This document shows positions 1 through 11,560 of a stretch of DNA of 64,000 nt, piece after piece. Numbering within the stretch: position 1 is the stretch's first letter; each line of letters begins with the position of its first letter. The notes beneath the pieces were generated by a model. It worked only from the letters and a program-made list of their open reading frames with translations, was not told the origin of the DNA and did no database searches. Position numbers and translations under genes: made by a program. Origin of the DNA: Globodera rostochiensis (Eukaryota; Nematoda; Chromadorea; Rhabditida; Heteroderidae); NCBI GenBank assembly GCA_018350325.1, contig JAEVLN010000046.1, forward strand, positions 1-64,000. The letters run 5' to 3'.

Positions 1-600
1 TTGGAAAACAATTGGTAAAATTGTAAAAAATTTTAAAAATTTTGGGTTTTTTTTAAAAAAAGGTTAAAATTTGGTTTAATAAATTATTTTTATAAAATTT
101 TTAAAAAAAAAGTTGAATTACCTTGAAAAGCAATTACATTTATTAAAAAGAAAGTTTATTATTGTTTGAAAACGTTTTGGGTTAAAATTTTTGGAAAAAT
201 AAATAGGCTATTACTACGAAAAAAGGTTGAAAAATTTTTTAAAAATAAAATTTTTGTTTGTTTATAAGAAAAAGGTTAAAATTCGGTTTAGCAGCAAAAA
301 ACAATAAAATTTTTTTTAAAAAGAAAAGGTTATTGGTTTAAATGAAAATTTTGGGTTTTAATTTTGTTTAAGGCAATTAGTTGTATTACAAACTTTTGTA
401 AAAGTAAAAATTAAAAAAATTAAATATACCATTTTTTGTTTATAAAAAACTTTGGATTTGTTTGGGTTTGCAGCCCAAAAAAAAAAATAATTTTTAAAAA
501 AAGCTTAAAAAATTAGGTTTGAAATCAAATTTTTGGTTTATGTAAATTTGGTTTGGTTTATAAAAAAATACATTGAAAAAAAAAAAATTTAAAAAATTTA
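1..600. other. AT-rich sequence, no gene seen
   Basis: Poly-A/T-rich low-complexity DNA with scattered TTTGGGTTT-like words resembling the unit of the tandem array that follows. No convincing ORF, RNA gene or transposon end was seen. It may be a degenerate edge of the array or of the element that carries it. Confidence 0.6.
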
Positions 601-3600
601 AAAGAGTTTTTTGGTTTTACTAAAAAATTTTGGGTTTTGTACAAATTTTGGGTTTAGCCAGGCCAAAAAAACTAAAACTAAAATAAACCCAATTCATTCC
701 TAAAAAGAAAAAAGCTTCAAAAAAATTACCGTTGAAAATGCCCAAGTTTTTTGGGTTGTCATGTATGTGGTGTAGAGGACGGTTTGTAGTTGGCGTGAAT
801 GACGTGACACTGGTCAGAAAAAGCGTTGAATAAAATTTTATTAAAAAATCGTAAAGTTTAGGCTTTTTGTTATGTTTTACTAAAAAACTTTTGGGTTTTG
901 TACAAATTTTGGGTTTAGCCAGGCCAAAAAAACTAAAATCAAAATAAACCCAATTCTCCTAAAAAGATAAAAGCTTCAAAAAATTAACGGTTTGAAAATG
1001 CCAAGTTTTTTGGGTTTGTCATGTATGTGGTGTAGAGGACGGTTTGTAGTTGGCGTGATTGACGTGACACTGGTCAGAAAAAGCGTTGAATAAAATTTTA
1101 TTAAAAAAATCGTAAAGTTTAGGCTTTTTGTTATGTTTTACTAAAAACTTTTGGGTTTTGTACAAATTTGGGTTTAGCCAGGCCAAAAAACTAAAACTAA
1201 AATAAACCCAATTCATTCCTAAAAAGAAAAAAGCTTCAAAAAATTACCGGTTTGAAAATGCCAAGTTTTTTGGGTTTGTCATTTATGTGGTGTAGAGGAC
1301 GGTTTGTAGTTGGCGTGATTGACGTGACACTGGTCAGAAAAAGCGTTGAATAAAATTTTATTAAAAAAATCGAAAAGTTTAGGCTTTTTGTTATGTTTTA
1401 CTAAAAAACTTTTGGGTTTTGTACAAATTTTGGGTTTAGCCAGGCCAAAAAAACTAAAACTAAAATAAACCCAATTCATTCCTAAAAAGAAAAAAGCTTC
1501 AAAAAATTACCGGTTTGAAAATGCCAAGTTTTTTGGGTTTGTCATGTATGTGGTGTAGAGGACGGTTTGTAGTTGGCGTGATTGACGTGACACTGGTCAG
1601 AAAAAGCGTTGAATAAAATTTTATTAAAAAAATCGTAAAGTTTAGGCTTTTTGTTATGTTTTACTAAAAAACTTTTGGGTTTTGTACAAATTTTGGGTTT
1701 AGCCAGGCCAAAAAAACTAAAACTAAAATAAACCCAATTCATTCCTGAAAAGAAAAAAGCTTCAAAAAATTACCGGTTTGAAAATGCCAAGTTTTTTGGG
1801 TTTGTCATTTATGTGGTGTAGAGGACGGTTTGTAGTTGGCGTGATTGACGTGACACTGGTCAGAAAAAGCGTTGAATAAAATTTTATTAAAAAATCGTAA
1901 AGTTTAGGCTTTTTGTTATGTTTTACTAAATTCCTAAAAAGAAAAAAGCTTCAAAAAATGGCCGGTTTGAAAACGCCAAGTTTTTTGGGTTTGTCATGTA
2001 TGTGGTGTAGAGGACGGTTTGTAGTTGGCGTGATTGACGTGACACTGGTCAGAAAAAGCGTTGAATAAAATTTTATTAAAAAAATCGTAAAAGTTTAGGC
2101 TTTTTGTTATGTTTTACTAAAAAACTTTTGGGTTTTGTACAAATTTTGGGTTTAGCCAGGCCAAAAAAACTAAAACTAAAATAAACCCAATTCATTCCTA
2201 AAAAGAAAAAAGCTTCAAAAAATTACCGGTTTGAAAATGCCAAGTTTTTTGGGTTTGTCATGTATGTGGTGTAGAGGACGGTTTGTAGTTGGCGTGATTG
2301 ACGTGACACTGGTCAGAAAAAGCGTTGAATAAAGTTTATTAAAAAAATCGTAAAGTTTAGGCTTTTTGTTATGTTTTACTAAAAAACTTTTGGGTTTTGT
2401 ACAAATTTTGGGTTTAGCCAGGCCAAAAAAACTAAAATCAAAATAAACCCAATTCATTCCTAAAAAGAAAAAAGCTTCAAAAAATTACCGGTTTGAAAAT
2501 GCCAAGTTTTTTGGGTTTGTCATGTATGTGGTGTAGAGGACGGTTTGTAGTTGGCGTGATTGACGTGACACTGGTCAGAAAAAGCGTTGAATAAAATTTT
2601 ATTAAAAAAATCGTAAAGTTTAGGCTTTTTGTTATGTTTTACTAAAAAACTTTTGGGTTTTGTACAAATTTTGGGTTTAGCCAGGCCAAAAAAACTAAAA
2701 TCAAAATAAACCCAATTCATTCCTAAAAAGAAAAAAGCTTCAAAAAATTACCGGTTTGAAAATGCCAAGTTTTTTGGGTTTGTCATGTATGTGGTGTAGA
2801 GGACGGTTTGTAGTTGGCGTGATTGACGTGACACTGGTCAGAAAAAGCGTTGAATAAAATTTTATTAAAAAAATCGTAAAGTTTAGGCTTTTGTTATGTT
2901 TTACTAAAAAACTTTTGGGTTTTGTACAAATTTTGGGTTTAGCCAGGCCAAAAAAACTAAAACTAAAATAAACCCAATTCATTCCTAAAAAGAAAAAAGC
3001 TTCAAAAAATTACCGGTTTGAAAATGCCAAGTTTTTTGGGTTTGTCATTTATGTGGTGTAGAGGACGGTTTGTAGTTGGCGTGATTGACGTGACACTGGT
3101 CAGAAAAAGCGTTGAATAAAATTTTATTAAAAAAATCGTAAAGTTTAGGCTTTTTGTTATGTTTTACTAAAAAACTTTTGGGTTTTGTACAAATTTTGGG
3201 TTTAGCCAGGCCAAAAAATCTAAAAACCAAAATAAACCCAATTCATTCCTAAAAAGAAAAAAGCTTCAAAAAATTACCGGTTTGAAAATGCCAAGTTTTT
3301 GGGTTTGTCATGTATGTGGTGTAGAGGACGGTTTGTAGTTGGCGTGATTGACGTGACACTGGTCAGAAAAAGCGTTGAATAAAATTTTATTAAAAAAATC
3401 GTAAAGTTTAGGCTTTTTGTTATGTTTTACTAAAAAACTTTTGGGTTTTGTACAAATTTTGGGTTTAGCCAGGCCAAAAAAACTAAAATCAAAATAAACC
3501 CAATTCATTCCTAAAAAGAAAAAAGCTTCAAAAAATTACCGGTTTGAAAATGCCAAGTTTTTTGGGTTTGTCATGTATGTGGTGTAGAGGACGGTTTGTA

Positions 3601-4560
3601 GTTGGCGTGATTGACGTGACACTGGTCAGAAAAAGCGTTGAATAAAATTTTATTAAAAAAATCGTAAAGTTTAGGCTTTTTGTTATGTTTTACTAAAAAA
3701 CTTTTGGGTTTTGTACAAATTTTGGGTTTAGCCAGGCCAAAAAAAACTAAAACTAAAATAAACCCAATTCATTCATAAAAAGAAAAAAGCTTCAAAAAAT
3801 TACCGGTTTGAAAATGCCAAGTTTTTTGGGTTTGTCATTTATGTGGTGTAGAGGACGGTTTGTAGTTGGCGTGATTGACGTGACACTGGTCAGAAAAAGC
3901 GTTGAATAAAATTTTATTAAAAAAATCGTAAAGTCTAGGCTTTTTGTTATGTTTTACTAAAAAACTTTTGGGTTTTGTACAAATTTTGGGTTTAGCCAGG
4001 CCAAAAATCTAAAACCAAAATAAACCCAATTCATTCCTAAAAAGAAAAAAGCTTCAAAAAATTACCGGTTTGAAAATGCCAAGTTTTTTGGGTTTGTCAT
4101 GTATGTGGTGTAGAGGACGGTTTGTAGTTGGCGTGATTGACGTGACACTGGTCAGAAAAAGCGTTGAATAAAATTTTATTAAAAAAATCGTAAAGTCTAG
4201 GCTTTTTGTTATGTTTTACTAAAAAACTTTTGGGTTTTGTACAAATTTTGGGTTTAGCCAGGCCAAAAATCTAAAACCAAAATAAACCCAATTCATTCCT
4301 AAAAAGAAAAAAGCTTCAAAAAATTACCGGTTTGAAAATGCCAAGTTTTTTGGGTTTGTCATGTATGTGGTGTAGAGGACGGTTTGTAGTTGGCGTGATT
4401 GACGTGACACTGGTCAGAAAAAGCGTTGAATAAAATTTTATTAAAAAAATCGTAAAGTTTAGGCTTTTTGTTATGTTTTAGTAAAAAAGTTTGGGTTTTG
4501 TACAAATTTTGGGCTTAGCCAGGCCAAAAAAACTAAAACCAAAATAAACCCAAAAGTTTG
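600..4560. repeat. ~263-bp tandem satellite array, 15 landmark copies
   Basis: The word GTAGAGGAC recurs with last bases at 780, 1040, 1300, 1563, 1826, 2015, 2279, 2541, 2804, 3066, 3329, 3592, 3856, 4118 and 4380, so the period is 260-264 bp, with one short 189-bp unit (1826 to 2015). Units are nearly identical, differing mainly in homopolymer length and a CATGTATG/CATTTATG variant. Short minus-strand ORFs repeat in register with the unit; they are by-products of the repeat and lack any family signature. A single diverged unit occurs at ~23020-23160 inside a hAT-like element, which suggests that the array expanded from one unit of that element. Confidence 0.95.
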
Positions 4561-4636
4561 ACCAATTTGTTTGAGCCAAATTGGAGCACAACCCAAAAGA
4601 AACCCAAAAATTTGACCAAATTTTGTTTGGGTCCAA
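4540..4636. mobile_element. probable hAT-like element 3' end next to the satellite array
   Basis: Directly after the last satellite unit comes sequence matching ~23215-23314 (GACCAAATTTTGTTTGGG, then TCCAACTTTCC) and ending CCAGTCTCTG. That is the terminal inverted repeat seen at the right end of the complete element at 22375-23314 (CCGGTCTCTA). No matching 5' end with a target-site duplication was found in 1-600, so the element is incomplete here or starts before the window. Confidence 0.5.
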
Positions 4637-4639
4637 CTT

Positions 4640-5400
4640 TCCAGTCTCTGCTTAAAATCATTCAAAAAGGACTGGGTTTCCATAATAAATCTAGGCCTAA
4701 GCCACCCTAAGCATAGGCCTAGACTTAAGTCATCCAAAGCCCACCTCTCCTTTTCCTTGCATTTCGATATCATTTGCCCCCCCCCCAACTTTTTCCTTTC
4801 AATAAGCCAATCATTTCGCACCCCCCTATTCTATTTTGCCACCTGCCAGACATCCCCCCCTTTATTTTTGTCCATTCGCTACTTTGCCTCATAAAAGCCC
4901 CGGCCGTTCAGCAGTAAGTAAGAAGTCATGAATTACAGTAATTAAAGAGAATTATGAGGAAATTTTTCTTTAACGCCAATTAAAGTGATTTGGTCAAAAA
5001 TTGATAGACAAATCATTCGCTTGCATGATTTTGAAGGCAAATTTTTTTGCAAATTTGGAATTTTTGAAAAAGGTTCAAATTTGAATCCGGCGTTTGAAAA
5101 TGGTCAATAGAGATCAGATTCGAATTCTACGCCACCGATTATCCCTAGAAACCATTTTAATTGACTTTTAATTTTTTTTTCTATTTTAAAATGGAGAGGA
5201 ATTGATTTTTATACCATTGAAAAGAAGAGACCTAGTTCTATAGAATTATATTTGGCATCGCATCGTGCAAATAAATTGTGTGTTTACTCGATTTCGTCAT
5301 ACTTCCGATGATCGGATTTATGATTTAGTTAACAGAATTGTCCCTTTCCATGATTTTTAATTGAAACAGAAATACACGATACGACATCATATCGGAACGG
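4640..5400. other. intergenic, no feature seen
   Basis: Moderately AT-rich sequence with C-runs near 4778 and 4853. No ORF with family resemblance, no inverted terminal repeat and no RNA gene was recognised. Confidence 0.5.
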
Positions 5401-5950
5401 CCCAGGAAGCGCCCACCACGCCGCACGGAGTTGCACGGAGGCATTTAGCATCGTTCGGGTTCAAAATGTCGCAATGGCGAGTGGACTCACAGCCCGTGTA
5501 ATCGCCAGCCAGATTTGCACGACGAGACGGACGGCGCTCAAGGAGGTGCAGCCGTGGCAGCGCTGAGCTTCACGTCTGAGATGAGCCTCTTGCAAGGCGC
5601 TCGGGACCAGTTCTAAGCCTCGCGGTGCTTCAGGCCATGCGTCTCGCCGCCTAACACGTAGCCAACACTGGCGGCCGCGCGACAGGTCAGTTTTCACAGC
5701 ATTCCAGCATATCAGGCGGGTCTGTCCATGAGGATCCGGACGGCGAACCGGAAACGCCGAGCGGACAGGAGGTACGACAGCCGAACGGATTTGAGCTGCC
5801 ACGGCCGGCGACAAAGAGCAACCTGCCCATCCTTTGGTTCGTCAACACCGCCATTGCCGCCCGCAGTTTCAACTCTCATGTCGAGCGGAACCCAGACGGA
5901 ACGGCTGTGTTAAATGCTTTCCCGATGGCACCAGTTGATGCCGTCGGACC
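5400..5950. other. GC-rich island of unknown origin
   Basis: A ~550-bp block that is clearly GC-richer than the flanks. It has overlapping short ORFs on both strands (for example 5461-5814 minus and 5728-5913 plus), as expected of any GC-rich DNA. None shows a recognisable domain, signal peptide or intron structure. It could be a remnant of a gene or mobile element, or foreign DNA; the sequence does not decide. Confidence 0.5.
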
Positions 5951-6270
5951 CTCCACTTGCATAACAGAAATTTACTTAAAATGTTCGTACTAAAAAAATT
6001 AGATACAAATTCAAAATTTTTTCTGTTCCCGCGGGATTACCGTAAAAAATTCAACGCGATTTTTGTGTTCCCGAGGAAAACCCTTTGTAACTCAGTCAAA
6101 AAAATAAAAAGTTTCGAAATTAAAGATTTTTGGCGTTCACCCTGGGATAAATTGTTGATGCCGGTTTTTTTCAATTTTGTTTTAATGGGCCCGGTACATA
6201 CTGTTTTTATTTTAAAGATGTAAATTAAATATTATGTCAGGGAAAAACCCAACTCGTTCCCCTTTGCCCA

Positions 6271-6583
6271 ACTTTTTTGAACTTTTTGTATTATAACGTT
6301 TTTTCTAGCGAACCAAATGAAATATTTTTTGTATCATTTGTCAGTAGAAGCTATTAGCAAGCAAAAGCTAATCGATTGGTCAAGTGCCAAAAAAGTTATG
6401 GCCTGAAAAACTGAAATTTTTATTCTTTTAGCCAGAATGGCCACAACTTTTTTGGCACTTGACCAATCGTTAGCTTTTGCTTGCTAATAGCTTCTACTGA
6501 GAGTTTGCTTTCAAATGATACCAAAAATACTTCATTTGGTTCGCTAGAAAAAAATTATAATACAAAAAGTTCAAAAAAAACCT
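6271..6583. mobile_element. long imperfect palindrome, MITE-like (~313 bp)
   Basis: Left arm words (GAACTTTTTGTATTATAA, TAGCGAACCAAATGA, AGTAGAAGCTATTAGCAAGC, TTGGTCAAGTGCCAAAAAAG) return in reverse-complement order on the right, with a loop near 6405-6440. Nearly the whole element can fold into one hairpin. Its organisation resembles the palindromic MITE found twice in the GT14 introns (42230-42548 and 49424-49745), and both hold an AACTTTTTTG...CCAATC core. No clear TSD was identified. Confidence 0.75.
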
Positions 6584-6948
6584 TTGCAAGCATACTCAGC
6601 ATTCAAAAATTGTCGAAGTTGCAACACTTCTCCAACAAATCTCTGCACATTTCTGTTGATCAACGGAACTCTGCTGATGCCGAGCGATAGTGTCGACGAA
6701 GAATTGAGAGAAGGAAATGGCAGATTGGAGGCAGGGGGGGAATGGGGGAGGAGGAGGATTTGGTTTGGGTGGGTGGGAAGGAGAAGGACGACCTTTTCAA
6801 CACTCTTCATCGCGACATTTTTTTCGATCAATTCGGCGGCACCTGCGGCTGACCGGCCGTCACATGTGTGCGGATGTTCACATTCGACGCAAAATTGCTT
6901 TGCCTGAATTTTAAAAAAAAGAAATTTTTTGTCATTTATTGTGCGCAA
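6571..6948 (-). other. unassigned open reading frame, doubtful gene
   Basis: A 125-codon frame on the minus strand that overlaps an equally long plus-strand frame. The translation has a proline/serine-rich middle and no family signature that I recognise. The 3' part overlaps the right arm of the palindromic element, which argues against an intact gene. It could be a fragment of an exon; coding status is not established. Confidence 0.15.
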
Positions 6949-6949
6949 G

Positions 6950-7676
6950 TTGCTAACAATTTGCTAAGTTTTGCTTCTTTTTTTAATCTTTACATTCATC
7001 TTCTGTTTCACTTTTCTTGCCTTCTGTTCCCCCTCATTTTTGTAACCGGTGATTCATCACAATTTACTTTTTCCTATTTTTACCTGTTTACTTTAATGAT
7101 CTCCACTACAACGCTGTTTTAACTTTTTACTTTATTTGATTAATTTTACTGTACTTTATGATCGCTTGGCAATTTTTGATTGCATTACTTGGCTTTTGTG
7201 CAATTGTTTTTTGTTCTGGGTGTTTTTTTTGCTATGCGATAATTTTGCTTTAGTCAACTTGGATGACTGCCACCCACGACTTTATCACAACTTTTTTTTT
7301 TTGCTTGTATCATTTTTCATTTTCACTTTTTATTTTTATTTATTTTTTCTTTTTGCAATTTTTGTCCTTTTGAAATAAGCAATTAAAGCACACACACGTC
7401 CCACCCCACCCCCCCCCCCCCCTCCCTAATTCTTTTGTAATTTGGATGGATTTGATTATACACAATTACAAATTAGAGAAAAAAAAAATTTTCTACAGAT
7501 TTATTGTCGATCATATAACTTGCAAAAATTAATAATTTAAATATAACAGCAGTTGGCAACAGTTCTCAACTCCAAAAATTTTAAATGATTTATTTTTTAT
7601 TTAACAAAGAAAAATGCATCATCATCGTCGTCGTCGTCGTCCACCTCCGCAAACCGCCGTGGTGTGGTGGAGGTGT
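6950..7676. other. AT-rich intergenic or 3' flank, poly-C run
   Basis: T-rich sequence with a short CA repeat followed by C-runs near 7400-7425. The plus-strand frames here are phenylalanine-rich translations of T-rich DNA and are not credible. This may contain the 3' UTR of the RING gene that ends at 7677. Confidence 0.5.
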
Positions 7677-9261
7677 TCAGTGCGTGATGACTTGGCCAGT
7701 GAGAAAGTGACGGCGGCACAACGGGCACCCACTTCTCAATTTTGCCTCATTGTTGAAGCACTTTCGGTGCAAAAAATGTCCACAGGGCAAGCGGATGACC
7801 AGGAGTATTCCCAGCAACCATTCACGGCAAATGCTGCAGATGGCATTACGCTTGCCGTCTCCGTCCAGCTGCACCCCCGTCGCGTTGCTGGGAAGAGATC
7901 GCAGCACGAAGCTGGTTGAGCAAAGCCACTCCCGGTCATGGTCCGGGAGTGGCGCGTTTCCCATCATCATCACTTTGTTTGGAGTCCCCTCAACAACCCC
8001 TTGGTCCACAAGGTCTTCAACCGGCCACAATTCGTCATCATAAAAGCGCGCGTCACCGGCAAGCAACAATTGCTGATTCTCAACTCCAATGACTGCACCA
8101 TTGTTATCAATGTTGTTGTTATTTGGCAATGCAACTGCTGCTGCTGCTGTTGCTGCAACCGGCGGTACTCCTTCATCTTTATCCGAGTCAATTGTTATGA
8201 CTGCGGCACGCTGCTGACGCGGTGGCGATGGAGACAGCAAACGACGCTGCTGCTGGCGTCGGCGTTGCCGACGCATTCTGTCACGTGCATTGCGCTGCTC
8301 GCGTGCAACTTGTGCATCAGTGATGTTCATATGCTCAACCATGCCGCTGAGACGACGCTGTGCGTGCACCGAACTTGCACGCTGGGGCGGAGAGCGAAGG
8401 CGCAGACGATTCCCGCTACCACGCGGTGGCGAGACGGTTGGCGGTTCAGGGGGGTGTATTGCGGAAAGCCATCCCTAGCAAAAGAATAAATTTGGAAAAA
8501 TTTTGTGCAAAAAACCCAAAAACCAAATTTGGGCACTATGGGGAGGGGGGGGGGGCATGCCTTTCCAAAACAATACACCGACAAAGACAGAGACAACAAC
8601 AACAACAATCAACAGTACATTACAGTACAGTAAAACAACTGTAACATTTATTTTGTGGTTGTGTGTGTGTGTGTGTATGCGCAGTGACTTAATATGAACG
8701 TCTCTTTCATCATTTGCGCTTCCTTTCTTTGAGGCAACGCTGGGCACCGTGCCAACCCCATTTGAACCGCTCCCAACGCCCGCAGAAGCAGCACCAAAAT
8801 TCGGCTCCTCCAAACGACCGCCAAAATCCTGTGAAAAACACTTGTGTCTGTGTGTGTGTTTTTTTTTCATTAATTTATAATTTTATTAATTTTCAATTGA
8901 CTTTATTTTTTAAAAGACCTGCAATGGCATTTGCCCATCCACAACCCCGACCGAATGTTGGTCAGCATCGGCGAAACCAAAGCTGCCATTAAACTGAAAC
9001 CAAAAAAACAGGTAAAACAATCAGTAAAATATATTTGAAATTAACATCTTGTTTGAAACATGCAGTGCAATTTCTTACCTGGATGTCATCGATGAGAGGC
9101 GCCGCTAACAACAAGTCCAAGTCCACGGAACGTCCAGGACGATTTCCAGTGCGGTTCGTGCTGTTGATTCTGCTACTGCTTGAACTGCAGCTGCCGCCTG
9201 TGCCGAAATTTTGCTGGTCCGCCAACGGACTGTCCTCGTGCACACGCTTTCTTCCGCGCAC
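7677..9261 (-). CDS. RING-H2 zinc-finger protein, multi-exon (5' end unresolved)
   Basis: Seen: the 3' exon (~8475 to 7677) ends with a canonical RING-H2: CSIC, then CGHFLH, a following KC, and CPLC, a complete C3H2C3-type set of zinc ligands close to the C-terminus. Upstream of the RING the protein is Arg/Gln-rich, then Ala- and Asn-rich. Upstream exons that keep frame are 9261-9079 (acceptor GGAACAG, donor GTAAGAAA, Ser-rich), 8993-8919 (acceptor GTTTCAG, donor GTCTTT) and one starting at 8828 after TTCACAG; the donor of this last exon, near 8710-8730, is not clear. Known: RING-H2 proteins act mostly as E3 ubiquitin ligases. Inferred: E3 ligase; the substrate is unknown and no membrane segment is evident. 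The start codon was not found upstream of 9261, so the N-terminus may be missing from this model. Confidence 0.7.
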
Positions 9262-9365
9262 CTGTTCCTATGGGAATTTTAATGCCTTTTTTGCTTACAA
9301 TTATATAAATTCAAAATTGAACCAAAAATTCGAGAAAATACCTGAACATTTTGCTCGGACAGTTA

Positions 9366-9519
9366 CTGCCCCTACTTGACTTTTTTTAGGTAAACTTGAG
9401 CACGTCAAGAAAAGTAGCAATAGAGAGTCCAAGCGAACACCCCCTCCCGCTACCCGTCCGGACCCCCTATCGCCTTCCTAACGTCGTAAGTCTACCTAAA
9501 AAAAGTCAAGTAGGGCCAG
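9366..9519. mobile_element. 154-bp Tc1/mariner-type MITE with TA target duplication
   Basis: Terminal inverted repeats of about 30 bp: the left end reads CTGCCCCTACTTGACTTTTT, and the right end is its inverse with CTGGCCCTACTTGAC. Both ends are flanked by TA (9364-9365 and 9520-9521), the hallmark target-site duplication of Tc1/mariner transposition. The inside is unique and noncoding. Confidence 0.85.
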
Positions 9520-9521
9520 TA

Positions 9522-10068
9522 AACTATACGCGCTATATCTACTCCCGAACGGACCGTGTCGGATAAGGATGCCGCATTCATTTGATTAGGCAATATGTTT
9601 TTGCTGGATTATAACAGGCGCCTTGGTACACCCAAATCAATTAACCAAATTTTCTGAGCCATTTCTAGGAGGTTCCGGGTCTTTCGGGGAGAGAACACCG
9701 GACGTCGACATTCTAAAATCTGGGCAAAGACCTGTTAAATCCCTTATTTTTATTTATTAAAACTAGTGGAGATGTGGCATGCGTAACATGAAAAGAGGGC
9801 TGAGTCTAGCGGTTTTAAGTTTAAGAAAAAAATTTTGAAAAAAAATTTGTTTTCAAAATTTTATTTATTTTTATTATTTTATGAGACATTTAGCTTCCCT
9901 ATTTGATATGGTTGTCAAATAGGTAATGACGCCTTGCACCACGTGAAGGTAGTCTCGACAGCAAGGCAACCCTCCCCCGAGCAAAAAAGAGCTCAGGATC
10001 ATCGGGCTGAGAAAAAAATAAAAAACATTTTAATTACAATAAACAAAAAATAAACATAAAAAAATTAT
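9522..10068. other. intergenic, no feature seen
   Basis: Mixed-composition sequence with no ORF of interest. An A/T-rich stretch at ~9815-9890 precedes sequence without recognisable repeats. Confidence 0.4.
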
Positions 10069-11450
10069 TTATTTTTTTTCTTGTTCTTCATCCTCCAGCA
10101 TTCTTTCACGTAGGAGTGTCTCGCAGATGTTGAGTCCCACAGTTGCATCGTTCCTTGGATCCGACGCATCCCATTCCAGTTGTTGTCCACCAAACCGTTC
10201 AAATCTGCCTCCCCTTATGCGTTGGAGTACTTGCTGCAATGCTCGTCGCGGCGCCATTGGAGGCCTAATGGTTGAACCGTACTCGTCCCACTCACCACGA
10301 CGAAGTTGTTCGTACGCGCGCCTATTTTTACATTTTTAAATAAAAATTTCAATCTGACTGTTTACCAAGCTCTGATAACAAATCGTTGTCGGGCACGCGC
10401 AAAGTTGTTGCTTGCTGGCTTTCTTCCTCAACATACGCGTTGAATGCTTGAAGATGGGCATCATTTGGTGTTCTTAAAACAGTTAAATTTAGCTATTTCT
10501 ATAAAAATCTTAACATTAATGGTGTTATGTCCACAGGCGTTCGGCAAGAAGGGCACGAGCGATTAGTCGCGAGCCAACGTCGAAGACATATCGTGTGAAA
10601 GACGTGCTTCGCAGAAGGATGGCATGGCAGCTCCGTGATGAGGTCGCCGCGAAGTAATGGCTCACGACCTATTTCGCAGGCTTTTTGTTCTTTGTGCCAA
10701 GTGTAAGCCGTTTCTCGGTTAAGGATGCGCATGTCGAGCGAAGTGAAATGAGGGTGAGGGTCCGGCCCTGAATTACGCAAGGAGTCTTCAATTGTTAGTC
10801 AAATTCAAACCTTTATCTTCATCCTTTTACCCAGTCACGACCATTTCTTCAACATAATCGCCTTCACTGAAACCAAGCCGCTGTTCAATAATTTCACGAG
10901 CTCGAACAGCTTCGGGATCTGGCTGCATGAATGCACTAAACTGCTGCAGATGGTCATTGACGGGTGTTTCGTGATCTTCATTTGGAAACACATCATCGTT
11001 AACGCTGTCTTTTTCGTCCTGTTAGTCTTCCCAGCTGCAGTTAAACTCGGCATCCCCTTCATCTTGATCATCGTATTCACATTCAAGTCTGACATCAGGT
11101 TCTATAACATATTTAAATAAAGTGGAACAAAGATATGATTTGTGCCTTGTTCTTGTTAATGTTGGCAACTCCAATTTCTTGCTCACGTTGCGCTCTCAAT
11201 GCTTCCACCGTTTGCTGATGCTCGTTGTTGAGCCTTCTTATTTCATCACTCAAGCCCCAAGCAGCTTGCGGATTGTGATGGCGGTCGAATGCAGTCTCAG
11301 CATCTTTTAGAATGTAATTTAAATACTTTAAAGAAGAGGCCGCTACCTCTTTGCTCGTAAGCAAAATTACGCCAACGTTGCTGTTCCGCAAGGCCGCGCT
11401 CTTCCCTTTCGATAACCTCTTTGTGCTTTCGGATCTGCTCATCAACATCA
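10069..11450 (-). pseudogene. decayed exons: acidic repeats, degenerate RING, C-terminal tail
   Basis: Minus-strand exons downstream of the OTU/coiled-coil cluster. 11113-11448 continues a coiled-coil-like frame. 10845-11100 is an acidic frame with one internal TAA near 11022 and a motif TPVNDHLQQFSAF. 10499-10780 encodes a RING-like segment (LPCHPSAKHVFH, then IC, and CPSCR) in which the second zinc-binding Cys of the expected CxxC is Gly (CEIG). 10370-10472 carries a second copy of the acidic motif (TPNDAHLQAFNAY). 10069-10257 ends the series. Plausible intron borders exist between several of these. Inferred: 3' exons of one large gene, probably the same as the OTU protein, now disabled; alternatively separate fragments. 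Confidence 0.4.
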
Positions 11451-11560
11451 GCGTTGGAATCTTGAGAAGCCAAGTCTATCAGTTTCTGGCAGAAAGCATT
11501 TATGGCAGCATCAGTGGCAAGACCTTTAAAGAAAAGTAAATCTTGAACTCCTTTTTATGA

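Noticed and set aside
1019..3508. Series of ~66-codon minus-strand ORFs, nearly identical to each other
   Set aside because: They recur exactly with the 263-bp satellite period and drift in frame with single-base indels between units; no start context, domain or selection pattern. Repeat by-product.
5461..5913. Overlapping ORFs of 61-117 codons in the GC-rich block
   Set aside because: Found on both strands at once, Arg/Ala-rich and without family resemblance, as expected by chance in GC-rich DNA.
7136..7378. Hydrophobic ORF with many Phe and Leu
   Set aside because: Product of poly-T tracts; no start context, splice sites or homology signal.
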